NCBI GenBank assembly: GCA_027485915.1
Contig: JAIXQA010000074.1
Location: 1 to 55,082, forward strand
Length of the DNA stretch: 55,082 nucleotides
From: Alphaproteobacteria bacterium
GTDB lineage: Bacteria; Pseudomonadota; Alphaproteobacteria; Caulobacterales; Aquidulcibacteraceae
Reading direction: 5' to 3'
Below the pieces are notes generated by a model. The model saw only the letters and a list, made by a program, of their open reading frames with translations. It was not told the DNA's origin and did no database searches. Below are positions 35,431 to 45,229 of the stretch, piece after piece. Numbering within the stretch: position 1 is the first letter of the stretch; the number at the start of each line of letters is the position of its first letter. The translations under genes and the position numbers were made by a program.

Positions 35431-36330
35431 TCAAAGGTTTGCGCTGAGAATGGTTTCAATCTGCAGGGCAAGGTCCATCGCGGTAAGCGCATCTTGATTG
35501 GAAACTTCCGCCCAAGGGCTAGTACAGGCGGTTATAAATTCACCAAGCATTTGGGCCACCGGGTCTGAGTCCTGCGCTAAGAATGGTTTTGGATTGGGCC
35601 AAGTCGCGCTGTGAGTCATGACGCCCCGCACAAAGTCGATACTCATTTGTCCTTGACCAGTCTCTATGGACCATTGCGTGGTGCGTACACTGGCCGTGCG
35701 CGTGGCCCTAAGCCGCGCTTCCCCGCCTCCCTTGAACCGCACGCGAGCTTCAGCCGCATCAATAGATGCGCCGCGACCACCAAGTTTTGTGGCCCGAACA
35801 GAAACCGCGCGCGTACCAAATAAAACCGCAGCAACATAAATATCTTGGATCATAAGGTCCAAAATCACCGAGACATCACTGACATGCTCTCGCGGGGGCG
35901 CTTCGCGCACCGATTCAAAATAGCGAATGCCCGCCAAAGCTGGTTCTAGACCCAGGCCGCCTAGCGTGGGCAATTCTCGATGCCCCACTTGCAGGATCAA
36001 CTGCCGCGCGCGAGCTTCTGCAACCATCGCCTGGGCTTCATCGCGGGAAGTGGCAATTGGACGCTCGACCAAGACGTGGCAGCCCTGTGCCAAGGCTTGG
36101 AGGCTGAGGCGACCATGCGTGCCGGCTGGGGCCGCGATAATCACCGCTTCGGCTTGTTCCAGCAAGGCTTCCAGCGCCATCGGCTGAATAGCAAACCGCG
36201 CGCACAAGCCTTCAGCACGGCGGACATCCGGCTCATGAAGACCAATCAGGGTCGCGCCTGATGTCACGCGTAACGCGGCAGCATGCCGCTCCCCCGCAAC
36301 GCCTGCTCCTATGAGTCCCACCTTCAACAA
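35431..36330 (-). CDS. Gfo/Idh/MocA-family oxidoreductase
   Basis: NAD(P)-dependent dehydrogenase-like protein of 299 residues, shorter than the usual 330-390. The N-terminal Rossmann motif is GLIGAGVAGERHA. The conserved EKP-type motif reads ERP here (VLVERPIATS, about 87-95), so the catalytic lysine is replaced by arginine. The C-terminal domain is reduced. The substrate is unknown, and the ERP change leaves catalytic competence open. It starts 31 bp downstream of nadE in genome order and is transcribed toward it, so co-transcription is plausible. Confidence 0.8.
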   Translation of the reverse strand: MLKVGLIGAGVAGERHAAALRVTSGATLIGLHEPDVRRAEGLCARFAIQPMALEALLEQAEAVIIAAPAGTHGRLSLQALAQGCHVLVERPIATSRDEAQAMVAEARARQLILQVGHRELPTLGGLGLEPALAGIRYFESVREAPPREHVSDVSVILDLMIQDIYVAAVLFGTRAVSVRATKLGGRGASIDAAEARVRFKGGGEARLRATRTASVRTTQWSIETGQGQMSIDFVRGVMTHSATWPNPKPFLAQDSDPVAQMLGEFITACTSPWAEVSNQDALTAMDLALQIETILSANL

Positions 36331-36600
36331 ACTCTCACCGGCCCCTTTTCCTTGCGGGTTTGTAGCCCCGATTTGTCACATAGGCTTCACGCTTCTGTCA
36401 CAAGCGCGTGGTGCTCAAGCATAGAACGCGGGCGTCCATCAATCGTGCGCTCAAAAAAACTTCAGCAAACCAGCAATTTCCCGCAAACAATTGCAGCCAG
36501 CACCAAGTGGCATAACCAAGATGACTTGACCCGCCACTCAAAAGACCGTCATTCCAACCTGATAAGCACACATGAGTGCCAAATTCGCAGGGAGAAGCAC

Positions 36601-37608
36601 ATGCCAGCAGTAACATCCAAAGAAGTACGCCTGAAGTCGCGGCCAGAGGGCTCGCCAGTCGCAGAAAACTTCGAGATCGCAAGCGTTGAAAGCACGAGCC
36701 CAGCTTCCGGTTTCGTTCAGGTGAAGAACCATTGGATGAGCGTCGACCCCTATATGCGCGGCCGCATGTATGACCGGCCAAGCTATGTGCCCCCCTTCCA
36801 ATTGGGAGAAGCATTGCAAGGCCATGCGATTGGCGAAGTCGTCGAAAGTGGCGACCCGGATTTCCACGTGGGCGACATCGTCACCCACATGTTGGGCTGG
36901 CGTGAATTTGTCACGGGACCGAAAGCCCTCTTCACCAAAATCGACACCCACGGCATTCCTCTACAAGCCTTTTTAGGCGTCATGGGCATGCCCGGCATGA
37001 CCGCTTATTGCGGCTTCCTTGAAATTGGCGCGCCAAAGCCCGGTGATACGGTCTTTGTATCAGGTGCTGCAGGGGCCGTTGGCTCGCTTGTGTGCCAAAT
37101 TGCTAAAATCAAGGGCTGCAAAGTGGTGGCGTCTTGCGGTTCGGATGAAAAAGGCGACTGGCTAAAATCTGTAGGCATTGATGAAGTCGTCAATTATAAG
37201 AAGGTTCCTGACCTCCTCGCCGCTGTCCGTGCCGCCGCCCCCCAAGGCATTGATATCTACTTTGACAATGTCGGCGGTGAACATCTTGAAGTCGCCCTCG
37301 AAGTAGCCCGCCCTGGCGCCCGGTTTGCCGAATGCGGCATGATCAGCCAATATAATGCGACCGATCCCGTACCTGGCCCCAGGAATCTTGTCTACATTGT
37401 GGGCAAGAGCCTGAAGATTCAAGGTTTTATTGTATCTAATTATGCCAGTATGCAAGGCCAATTCTTGGCTGAAATGGGCGGTTGGATCAAGGATGGCAAG
37501 ATTAAGTGGGAAGAGACCGTCATGAACGGCATAGACCAAGCACCAGCGGCCTTTATGGGGCTGTTCAGCGGAGCTAATGCCGGAAAAATGTTGGTCAAGC
37601 TGGCCTAA
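36601..37608 (+). CDS. NADP-dependent MDR-family oxidoreductase (2-alkenal/prostaglandin reductase type)
   Basis: Zinc-independent medium-chain reductase of 335 residues. The N-terminal catalytic domain has WMSVDPYMRGRM, typical of the leukotriene B4 dehydrogenase/CurA group. The nucleotide-binding motif is VSGAAGAVGS (about 152-161), followed by NVGGEHLEVAL and CGMISQYN. It likely reduces enones or quinones with NADPH. I chose the ATG at 36601 (AGGGAGAAGCAC upstream). The open frame reaches 36283, but the upstream part is not family-like. The 270 bp before it, shared with the divergent Gfo/Idh gene, show no motif I can name. Followed by a long-stem hairpin. Confidence 0.93.
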   Translation: MPAVTSKEVRLKSRPEGSPVAENFEIASVESTSPASGFVQVKNHWMSVDPYMRGRMYDRPSYVPPFQLGEALQGHAIGEVVESGDPDFHVGDIVTHMLGWREFVTGPKALFTKIDTHGIPLQAFLGVMGMPGMTAYCGFLEIGAPKPGDTVFVSGAAGAVGSLVCQIAKIKGCKVVASCGSDEKGDWLKSVGIDEVVNYKKVPDLLAAVRAAAPQGIDIYFDNVGGEHLEVALEVARPGARFAECGMISQYNATDPVPGPRNLVYIVGKSLKIQGFIVSNYASMQGQFLAEMGGWIKDGKIKWEETVMNGIDQAPAAFMGLFSGANAGKMLVKLA

Positions 37609-37631
37609 GCCAATCCAAAATGACGGATCAA

Positions 37632-37670
37632 GCAAGGCCAGTCGTGTTTCGAATTCCAGACTGGCCTTGC
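37632..37670 (+). terminator. Long hairpin after the MDR reductase gene
   Basis: Perfect 12-bp arms GCAAGGCCAGTC / GACTGGCCTTGC with a 15-nt loop, starting 24 bp after the stop codon. The T-run is poor, so it may act as a weak terminator or an mRNA 3'-end protector. Confidence 0.65.
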
Positions 37671-37753
37671 GCATTGCATTTCTAGGGTGACGAACGCCAT
37701 CTTGCCCTGTAGAAGCCCCGCTTCAATTTTCGCCCCTGAATAGGAAACGACCC

Positions 37754-38644
37754 ATGAGCCGCCTTTTTGACAATTATGTTATGGTTGACTGGTCGGCTGC
37801 GGCTAAGCCTGCAACCGGGGCGGATTCTATCTGGATCGGCACGCTACGTCGCGACGTGCGGCTACAATTGCGTTTTGAGGCGCAAAATCCACCGACCCGC
37901 AAAGCTGCATTAGAAGCCATCAACAGCCTTTTGGCTGAGTTTGATAAGCGCGGCGACCGCACTTTGATCGGCTTTGACTTCCCCTTTGGCTATCCGACAG
38001 GGACTGCCGCGGCCTTGAAGTTCGAAGGCATGCCTTGGGCGGCCATGCAAGCTTTTCTGACTAAGGAAATCAAAGATAAGCCAGACAATGCTAATAATCG
38101 TTTCCAAGTTGCGGCGATGATGAACCGACTGATTTCAGGCGGGCCATTCCCATTCTGGGGTTGTCCACCACGCGATGTTTTGACCACATTGCAATCGAAG
38201 AAAACCCGACCACATGGTCCAGGGGACCTTCCAGAACACCGCTTGGCGGAGCTGGCTGCGAAAGGTGCGAGCCCGATCTGGAAGCTTTATACGGCGGGCT
38301 CGGTCGGTTCACAGGCTTTGACAGGCATACCTGTCGTCAAGAAGCTGCGCGACGCGCGGCCGGACGCCCGCATATGGCCATTTGAAACGGGTTATAAGGC
38401 ATTAGGGCGCGAAGACCTCGACGGCGTCAGAATCGTAATGGCAGAAATCTACCCATCGATGGTTAGGGCTGTCCCAGCGCCAGGCGAAGTTAAGGATTTA
38501 GCGCAGGTCCGCGCAATTGCTGAGCACTTTGCTACGCTTGACGAAGCCGGAAGACTGGCGGCAGCCTTCGGTCCCGCTAAGGGCCTCAGTGAAGCGCAAA
38601 TTGAAACGATTGAGCATGAGGAGGGCTGGATTTTAGGCGCTTAG
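37754..38644 (+). CDS. Uncharacterised protein with RNase H-fold-like motifs
   Basis: Protein of 296 residues whose function I cannot name. Conserved-looking blocks are VMVDWSA near the N-terminus (about 10-16), IGFDFPFGYP (about 74-83), FPFWGCPP, VMAEIYPS (about 230-237) and a terminal acidic stretch DEAGRLAAAFG. The order of Asp, Asp, Glu and Asp in these blocks resembles DUF429 and other RNase H-like proteins, where they coordinate metal. Relatives in alphaproteobacteria often carry unsupported automatic names tied to cobalamin or molybdopterin biosynthesis. Nothing here supports those. ATG start. It ends 15 bp before a convergent small membrane-protein gene. Confidence 0.75.
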   Translation: MSRLFDNYVMVDWSAAAKPATGADSIWIGTLRRDVRLQLRFEAQNPPTRKAALEAINSLLAEFDKRGDRTLIGFDFPFGYPTGTAAALKFEGMPWAAMQAFLTKEIKDKPDNANNRFQVAAMMNRLISGGPFPFWGCPPRDVLTTLQSKKTRPHGPGDLPEHRLAELAAKGASPIWKLYTAGSVGSQALTGIPVVKKLRDARPDARIWPFETGYKALGREDLDGVRIVMAEIYPSMVRAVPAPGEVKDLAQVRAIAEHFATLDEAGRLAAAFGPAKGLSEAQIETIEHEEGWILGA

Positions 38645-38659
38645 CTTTTCCGGCAAGAC

Positions 38660-38938
38660 CTAGCGGCGTAGAACCCAGCCAATAACTGCACCACCCACAA
38701 TAGATGCTCCGGCATAGAGGGTCCAATGTGCCGGTTCGCCTTGATTAAAGATGGCGAAGATCGCGATAGGCAAGAGCGCTGCCGATGTGCCGAGCAGGCC
38801 CAAAAAGGCTGTTGCCCCCGCCGTGCGTAACTGCCGCTTGCCGAATGTGCGCACGATGATCTCCCATCCTGTGCCGAAACCGCACAGATGGGTGAAAGAC
38901 CGCAAGATCGAGTCCAAAGCAAATCCCCTATTCGTCAT
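38660..38938 (-). CDS. Small two-helix membrane protein, unknown
   Basis: Protein of 92 residues with two hydrophobic segments (about 41-62, ATAFLGLLGTSAALLPIAIF, and about 72-89, LYAGASIVGGAVIGWVL). Its ATG follows the MATE gene's stop codon directly (TAAATG), which implies translational reinitiation from the exporter mRNA. I do not recognise a family. The tight coupling is the main reason to believe it is a real gene. Confidence 0.6.
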   Translation of the reverse strand: MTNRGFALDSILRSFTHLCGFGTGWEIIVRTFGKRQLRTAGATAFLGLLGTSAALLPIAIFAIFNQGEPAHWTLYAGASIVGGAVIGWVLRR

Positions 38939-40330
38939 TTATGGGGATAAGTGCTCACTGGCTTGGGGATTGGCTGCCTTTGTCTTCTCAGTCATTGCAA
39001 TGGGGCCCAAGACAAGCAAGCGAACCACCAAAATTCCGGCGGACACGATACTTGCGAGCGCAACAGCCTCAACTAGGCCACGCGCACCGCGCTCAAAATG
39101 GATACAAAAAAGCCAGCCTAGGGGCGACATAACCAGTACATAGGACACAAAATGGCTCATGGTGGGGAACCAAGGCTTGCCAAGAGCACGCAGTGCCTGC
39201 GCAGCCACCACTTGCAAAAAGTCGGGCACGGCCATTAGCCAGACAAGGCCCACCAAAGCGGCACCATATGCAATTAAACTGGGGTCCGTTGTAAAGGCGC
39301 TCGCGATAGGCTTTGCCGCAATCCACGTCACAAGCGAAAACAGCGCCGCATAGACGCCAGACAAGCCAAGGCCCAGCCAGGCAATCTTGCGCGCACCAAC
39401 AAGATCTCCCGCACCGCGAGCGTTAGACGCGATTACAGCTGTTGCAGACGCAATGCCCATTGCAGGCATAAAGCCGATAGACATGATGTTCATCACAATA
39501 TTAAAGGCACCGACTTGGACAACGCCGGCAAGGCCCGCGATGATGGTGAGGATATTGAAAGACCCCGCCTCCAGAATGCCGCTACCCGCCGCAGAAAGGC
39601 CAATAGAGACCTGCTCCTTTGCCTCCCCCGGTGCGGCGCGGGTGGTGAAATCTAAAAAGCCGAATTGCTTGGCGTCCGGCATGTTTAACAGCCAGATCAA
39701 GGCCCCTATAGCTAAGAATAAACGCGCGCCTAATGTGCTCCACGCGGCCCCGTCAGCGCCCTGAAGTGGCACGAGATAAGTCGCCAAGGCCAGATTGATC
39801 ACATTAGCCCCCGCCATCAGGGCGAGCGCAACACGAGGCCGCGACAAGGCTTCCAAAGTCTTGGCACAGGTCAGATAGACAGCATTAGGAAGCAGGCTTA
39901 GGCCGAGAATGGCCGCACAAGATGCCGCCCCTCGAGCCAAATCTGGTTGTTGGCCCAAATGCTCGAGCGCCCAGAGCGCCCCAAAATGCAGAACCAAGGC
40001 GAGGCTGATCCCCATGACGATTGATGTCACGATACCGCGTCGCCAGATCAGGCCAATGGAACGGGGATTATTCTCCCCATAGCGGCGCGCCGCCAACACT
40101 TGCACGCCAACCAACAGCCCGATGGTGGCAACTAGTGCGGTGCCGTTCAAGCTCCAGGCCAAAGCCAGCTCAGCCAGCTCTGTCGCGGAATGACGGCCCA
40201 CCAAAATGGAATCGACCAAGCCCATCAGCATGACGAGCACGTTCGATCCTGCGACGGGACCGGCTAAGAGAAGAAGTTTCTTCAGCAGCCCACCTTGCGG
40301 CACAGCTGCCGCATCGGGGGCAGAAGTCAT
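38939..40330 (-). CDS. MATE-family efflux transporter
   Basis: Multidrug and toxin extrusion-type antiporter of 463 residues with 12 predicted helices in two homologous halves. It starts with LLLLAGPVAGSNVLVMLMGLVD, and the second half starts near VSIGLSAAGSGILEAGSFN. This is the typical MATE length. It likely exports cationic or other small compounds in exchange for H+ or Na+. The ATG lies 3 bp after the stop of the upstream small gene, and it is followed without gap by the two-helix protein. The three genes probably form one transcript. Confidence 0.92.
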   Translation of the reverse strand: MTSAPDAAAVPQGGLLKKLLLLAGPVAGSNVLVMLMGLVDSILVGRHSATELAELALAWSLNGTALVATIGLLVGVQVLAARRYGENNPRSIGLIWRRGIVTSIVMGISLALVLHFGALWALEHLGQQPDLARGAASCAAILGLSLLPNAVYLTCAKTLEALSRPRVALALMAGANVINLALATYLVPLQGADGAAWSTLGARLFLAIGALIWLLNMPDAKQFGFLDFTTRAAPGEAKEQVSIGLSAAGSGILEAGSFNILTIIAGLAGVVQVGAFNIVMNIMSIGFMPAMGIASATAVIASNARGAGDLVGARKIAWLGLGLSGVYAALFSLVTWIAAKPIASAFTTDPSLIAYGAALVGLVWLMAVPDFLQVVAAQALRALGKPWFPTMSHFVSYVLVMSPLGWLFCIHFERGARGLVEAVALASIVSAGILVVRLLVLGPIAMTEKTKAANPQASEHLSP

Positions 40331-40333
40331 GGT

Positions 40334-40627
40334 TTACCGGCGTCCTGACACCATTTTAGAGCGCGCCCATTGACGGCACTCATCGGCCACCTCAAAGGCA
40401 GAGCGAATTTGCGCTTCGCCTGGCATCTGAGGATCAATATGGGTTGCAGCGTCTACGGCTTGCTTAAACGCAATCTCTGCAGCGCCAATCTGACCAGAGC
40501 GGAGATAGGCCCAAGCCTCGACCAGGGATGGCGCAATAGGATCACGGGCCAAAAGCGTGAAAAACGGTTCGTCGGTCTCAGCCTTAGAGTAGGCGTCAAA
40601 CTGGCTTGGCTCGATCTTGCTGCTCAT
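40334..40627 (-). CDS. Hypothetical 97-residue soluble protein
   Basis: Small protein of 97 residues, largely helical with a TPR-like block (FFTLLARDPIAPSLVEAWAYLRSG, split here around helices, and AEIAFKQAVDAA). No known domain is recognised. ATG preceded by AGGAAGCACCC. It is the first gene of the unit with the MATE exporter (3-bp gap), which supports it being genuinely translated. Confidence 0.65.
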   Translation of the reverse strand: MSSKIEPSQFDAYSKAETDEPFFTLLARDPIAPSLVEAWAYLRSGQIGAAEIAFKQAVDAATHIDPQMPGEAQIRSAFEVADECRQWARSKMVSGRR

Positions 40628-40689
40628 GGGTGCTTCCTATCTGATAGCGCGACCATAGCAATCCGCCCGAGATAAGAAAGGGGGCCGAT

Positions 40690-41364
40690 GTGGGAGAGAT
40701 GCGAATATTTGAGCGAATCCGCCATAGTGTTGCAGCAATGCCCGACCTCACCCTTGAAACAGACTATGCCAGACAGCTGCGCGTGCCGCTTGAGACCGTT
40801 TGCGGCATTGATGAAGCTGGGCGCGGCCCTTGGGCAGGCCCTATTGCAGCGGCTGCGGTAATCCTCAATCCAAAAAATCTCCCGAAAGGCATTGATGATT
40901 CCAAGCGCCTGACCCATGCCCAACGCGAGGCCTTGTTCGACCTCATTCAAGACCAAGCTCTTGCAAGCTCAATTGTCATGATTCAAGCAGAAGAAATTGA
41001 TTCTACAAATATTCTGAAGGCTACTTTGAAGGCGATGGCACTGGCAGTTGAGGGGCTGTCTCAGTTACCCCGCCTCGCGTTGGTTGATGGTAATCGCCCA
41101 CCAGAACTTGCCTGCCCAGCCTTTTGCGTGGTCGGCGGCGATCATCTCTCACTTTCGATCGGAGCAGCCTCCATTCTGGCCAAAGTCGCGCGCGACCGCT
41201 TGATGGCCGAGGCAGACGATCTTTATCCGGGATACGGTTTTGCCCAGCACAAGGGCTATGGCACCAAGGCCCATCAAGAAGCCTTATCCCGCTTGGGCCC
41301 CTGCCCGATTCACCGACTAAGCTACAAGCCCGTCGCAAAAGTCCTAGCGGGGCAACAAAATTAA
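40690..41364 (+). CDS. rnhB: Ribonuclease HII
   Basis: Endonuclease of up to 224 residues that cuts the RNA strand of RNA:DNA hybrids and removes single ribonucleotides from DNA. The catalytic acidic residues appear in CGIDEAGRGPWAGP (Asp, Glu), LVDGNRPP (Asp) and ILAKVARDRLM (Asp). The SIGAASILAKVARD signature is complete. The start is uncertain. The GTG at 40690 has AGGGGG at 6 bases, while ATGs at 40699 and 40738 are also in frame, the last giving a more usual length (208). It lies upstream of ccrM in the same direction, with a small secreted-protein gene between them. Confidence 0.93.
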   Translation: MGEMRIFERIRHSVAAMPDLTLETDYARQLRVPLETVCGIDEAGRGPWAGPIAAAAVILNPKNLPKGIDDSKRLTHAQREALFDLIQDQALASSIVMIQAEEIDSTNILKATLKAMALAVEGLSQLPRLALVDGNRPPELACPAFCVVGGDHLSLSIGAASILAKVARDRLMAEADDLYPGYGFAQHKGYGTKAHQEALSRLGPCPIHRLSYKPVAKVLAGQQN

Positions 41365-41453
41365 ACTTCCGCAATGTGGCAAAAGCTTTAGACGGAATAG
41401 TCGGCTTAACGACGTTTCTCTTCTCGACGGGACCCAACCTATGGAGATGAAAA

Positions 41454-41876
41454 ATGAAACCTATTCCAAGCTTGCTCGCCGCCGCCGCCGCCATGGTGCT
41501 CGTGACAGGTGCCAGCGCCCCATCCTTGGCCAAAGACCGCGACAATAATCCCCCCGGTCGCGCTGGTGGCCCCGGTACGAATTGGGAAAACCCACCTGGG
41601 CCCCGTGGCGGCCCCGGTGCTTCGCCTGACCGTATCTATCGCCATACGGGTACACGCTACAGCTTTGCGCCCCACTACGGCGGCTATTATTTCAATACCC
41701 ATTTTGGCTATTGGCACCCAAGCCATGGGTTCTGGAACCAGCAATATCGTTGCTGGCTGGATAATGACAATAATCCCCCCGGGCTAGTCGGCGGCCGTGG
41801 AACCAATTGGGAAAACCCACCAGGCGTTCGCGGTGGCCCCGGTGCTTCACCAGACCGCTATCGCAGATGTCGCTAA
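41454..41876 (+). CDS. Small secreted Gly/Pro/Asn-rich protein with an internal duplication
   Basis: Exported protein of 140 residues. Signal peptide 1-26 (ending APSLAKD). Two near-identical blocks of about 33 residues flank an aromatic centre. The first reads DRDNNPPGRAGGPGTNWENP with GGPGASPDR at its end. The second starts DNDNNPPGLVGGRGTNWENP and ends the same way. The middle part is rich in Tyr, His and Trp (HYGGYYFNTHFGYWHP). No enzyme motif is visible. ATG preceded by GGAGATGAAA. Followed by three stem-loops and then ccrM. I do not recognise the family. Envelope or surface-matrix binding is a guess. Confidence 0.75.
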   Translation: MKPIPSLLAAAAAMVLVTGASAPSLAKDRDNNPPGRAGGPGTNWENPPGPRGGPGASPDRIYRHTGTRYSFAPHYGGYYFNTHFGYWHPSHGFWNQQYRCWLDNDNNPPGLVGGRGTNWENPPGVRGGPGASPDRYRRCR

Positions 41877-41884
41877 ACCAAGAT

Positions 41885-41975
41885 CGGGCCTGCACGAAGG
41901 CCCGTCACCGGGATCGCCTTAGCCCCGAGGCGATCCATCGGACGCCGCCCCCTGATCACCCCCTAAAGGGGGCGG
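41885..41975 (+). other. Three consecutive stem-loops between the repeat protein and ccrM
   Basis: CGGGCCT/AGGCCCG (41885-41904, 7-bp stem), GGATCGCCT/AGGCGATCC (41911-41936, 9-bp stem) and CCGCCCCC/GGGGGCGG (41945-41975, 8-bp stem) follow one another within 91 bp. In the third, an inner CCCCC-TAAA-GGGGG pairing competes with the outer one. None has a long T-run. They may be a composite terminator, an mRNA 3' structure or part of a small RNA. Confidence 0.5.
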
Positions 41976-41992
41976 CCAATCCAGAAAAATAA

Positions 41993-43177
<1,185 letters not shown>

Positions 43178-43211
43178 TACCACAATATCCCCTAAAGAAC
43201 CTCAAAATCGC

Positions 43212-43237
43212 AACGGGTCGCCTCAAAGCGGCCCGTT
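43212..43237 (+). terminator. Hairpin after ccrM
   Basis: AACGGGTCGC / GCGGCCCGTT with one T:G wobble and a 6-nt loop, 34 bp after the ccrM stop codon and before the next gene. The T-run is short (TTTGC), so termination may be weak. Confidence 0.55.
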
Positions 43238-43299
43238 TGCACGCAATTGCATAAGCCATTTTAGCGCAATCATAACCTCAAGGTCGTATACTCGGGGTA

Positions 43300-45225
43300 A
43301 TGAACCTTCGTACTGTGACCCCTCGCGCTCTCAATTTGACAGCCAGCCTAACGGTTGCGGTTGCAGCCTTTCTAGCACCGATTGCGTTGCTTCTAGTCCT
43401 GTTTCTTCAAGAACAACAAAAGGCAATCGATTTTGCAAAGAGGGAACTTCGCGGGGTTGAAATGGCCAAAGCCATCAATGAGGCCGACATCAGCCTTGGG
43501 CAAGCGATGTTTCAAACCGAAACCAGCGGTGCCTTAACGTCACAGCTCTTTACATCTGTATCAGACCTCAAGCGCGCGCAAGCGCGTTACGGGCAAGCAT
43601 TTTCAACCGACGCCACTATCGCGCAAGTCTCTGAGGATTTGCTTGAGATCGCAGCCAGCGGTCGGGCAGAAATCGGCCCAGTCAACACCATTCGCTCAAA
43701 GCTACGTACTCTGACCGGACAGGTTGGTGATGCATCCAACTTGATTTTGGATCCAGAGCTAGATTCCTATTACCTCATGGACTTGCTGATTGTTCGCTTC
43801 CCAGAAACCCAAGCCATATTGGACGCTAAGGCCGCCGCCATGGGCTATTTTCGCAGTGATGATAAGTCTGAGGTCACAACCGACGGCAATGAATTATTGC
43901 GCTTGAGCGGCGGGTATCGGGTCGCTATCAGCCAGCTTGAAGATTCGGCCGCTTCTGCTTTGCGCCATTCACAGCGTTCAGAGCGCCTTGGAATTTTCCA
44001 AAGTGAATTCGCTGAAGGCATTCGCGCGCTTGATCGGCTAGATACCTACACGCGGCGTCTATCCGGTGGCAGCGAAATCTTTGAGCCGAAAGTTGCCGCA
44101 GCCCTTGAATGGCAGGCGCGCAAACAATTCCACGACGTCAGTTTGATCGTTGCAACAGAGCTTTCCAAACTCTTGGAAGAGCGCATTGAACGACTTGAAA
44201 CGGCGCGTACTCAGTCCCTCTTGGCAACATCGATCTTGTTTGCTGTCGCGCTCGTCTTTGTATTCGCCTTTTTACGTTTCCGGGTGACGAAGCCTTTGAA
44301 GCTTTTGACCCAAGTTGCCGAACGGTTTGTGTCCGGTGACCTAAGCGAAGAAACACCTCTCCAAGAACGTGCAGATGAAGTCGGCGCTTTGGCCCGCGCT
44401 TTTGAGCGCTTGCGCATTGATGCCTCTGGTAGACTTGAAGCTGAAGCAGAACGGGCCAGTGCGGTTGCGGCCAACAAAGCAAAATCCTCGTTCTTGGCAA
44501 TCATGAGTCACGAATTGCGGACGCCACTCAATGCCGTCATCGGCTATGCGGAAATTCTGGAAGAAGACCTTCAGGGCACAAACCAAGCTCAAAGCTGCGC
44601 GGATGCCGCACGAATTAAGGGGGCCGGAAAGCATCTATTGGGCGTAATCAATCAGATTTTGGACCTTTCAAAGATTGAAGCGGGCTCAATGGAGACCGAG
44701 GCCATAGCCTATTCTCCGACGGCAATCTTACAAGAAGTTGCCGACACCATTCGGCCAATCCTAGAGGCCAATGACAATGTATTGGCGTTGCAAGCAGCCC
44801 CAATCACGCATGCATTTGGCGACCCAACCCGCTTGCGCCAATGTCTGTACAATTTAGCTTCCAACGCGGCGAAATTCACGAGCAATGGTGTGGTGAGCTT
44901 AGAGCTCAAGCAGCGCGGCGATCATTTGCTGTTCCAAGTGAAGGATACAGGTATCGGCCTAACGCCAGAGCAAGTGTCCAGAATTTTTGACCCCTTTGTA
45001 CAAGCCGATGATTCAACGACACGGAAATTTGGTGGAACTGGTCTTGGCCTCGCAATTACCCGTAAGCTCGCCCGCTTAATGGGCGGTGATGTCATCGTTA
45101 GCAGTGAGAGTGGCGTCGGCTCGATGTTTGAGTTGACCATCCTGCAATATGATGAAGCGCGTCAGGCCAGCGAGCCAGTTTTTGAGCAAAAAGAAAAGCC
45201 AAAAGGCCCGTCGCTTGCCGCATAA
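43300..45225 (+). CDS. Membrane sensor histidine kinase with HAMP domain, orphan
   Basis: Sensor kinase of 641 residues. Transmembrane helices at about 15-35 and 307-327 flank an all-helical periplasmic domain of about 270 residues with no recognised ligand motif. A HAMP linker (about 328-380) follows. The HisKA domain has its phospho-His in [15 protein letters not shown] (about 405-419), and the HATPase domain has [21 protein letters not shown] and [13 protein letters not shown]. There is no receiver domain, and no response regulator gene adjoins it, so the partner is elsewhere. ATG start with a close GGGG. Convergent with mutY (4-bp gap). It lies next to ccrM, but a link to cell-cycle control is only positional. 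Confidence 0.9.
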   Translation: MNLRTVTPRALNLTASLTVAVAAFLAPIALLLVLFLQEQQKAIDFAKRELRGVEMAKAINEADISLGQAMFQTETSGALTSQLFTSVSDLKRAQARYGQAFSTDATIAQVSEDLLEIAASGRAEIGPVNTIRSKLRTLTGQVGDASNLILDPELDSYYLMDLLIVRFPETQAILDAKAAAMGYFRSDDKSEVTTDGNELLRLSGGYRVAISQLEDSAASALRHSQRSERLGIFQSEFAEGIRALDRLDTYTRRLSGGSEIFEPKVAAALEWQARKQFHDVSLIVATELSKLLEERIERLETARTQSLLATSILFAVALVFVFAFLRFRVTKPLKLLTQVAERFVSGDLSEETPLQERADEVGALARAFERLRIDASGRLEAEAERASAVAANKAKSSFLAIMSHELRTPLNAVIGYAEILEEDLQGTNQAQSCADAARIKGAGKHLLGVINQILDLSKIEAGSMETEAIAYSPTAILQEVADTIRPILEANDNVLALQAAPITHAFGDPTRLRQCLYNLASNAAKFTSNGVVSLELKQRGDHLLFQVKDTGIGLTPEQVSRIFDPFVQADDSTTRKFGGTGLGLAITRKLARLMGGDVIVSSESGVGSMFELTILQYDEARQASEPVFEQKEKPKGPSLAA

Positions 45226-45229
45226 ATAC

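Noticed and set aside
41021-41545. Minus-strand ORF of 174 codons across rnhB and the repeat protein
   Set aside because: It spans two genuine sense genes and their promoter gap, with Arg/Pro/Ser-rich composition typical of antisense frames.
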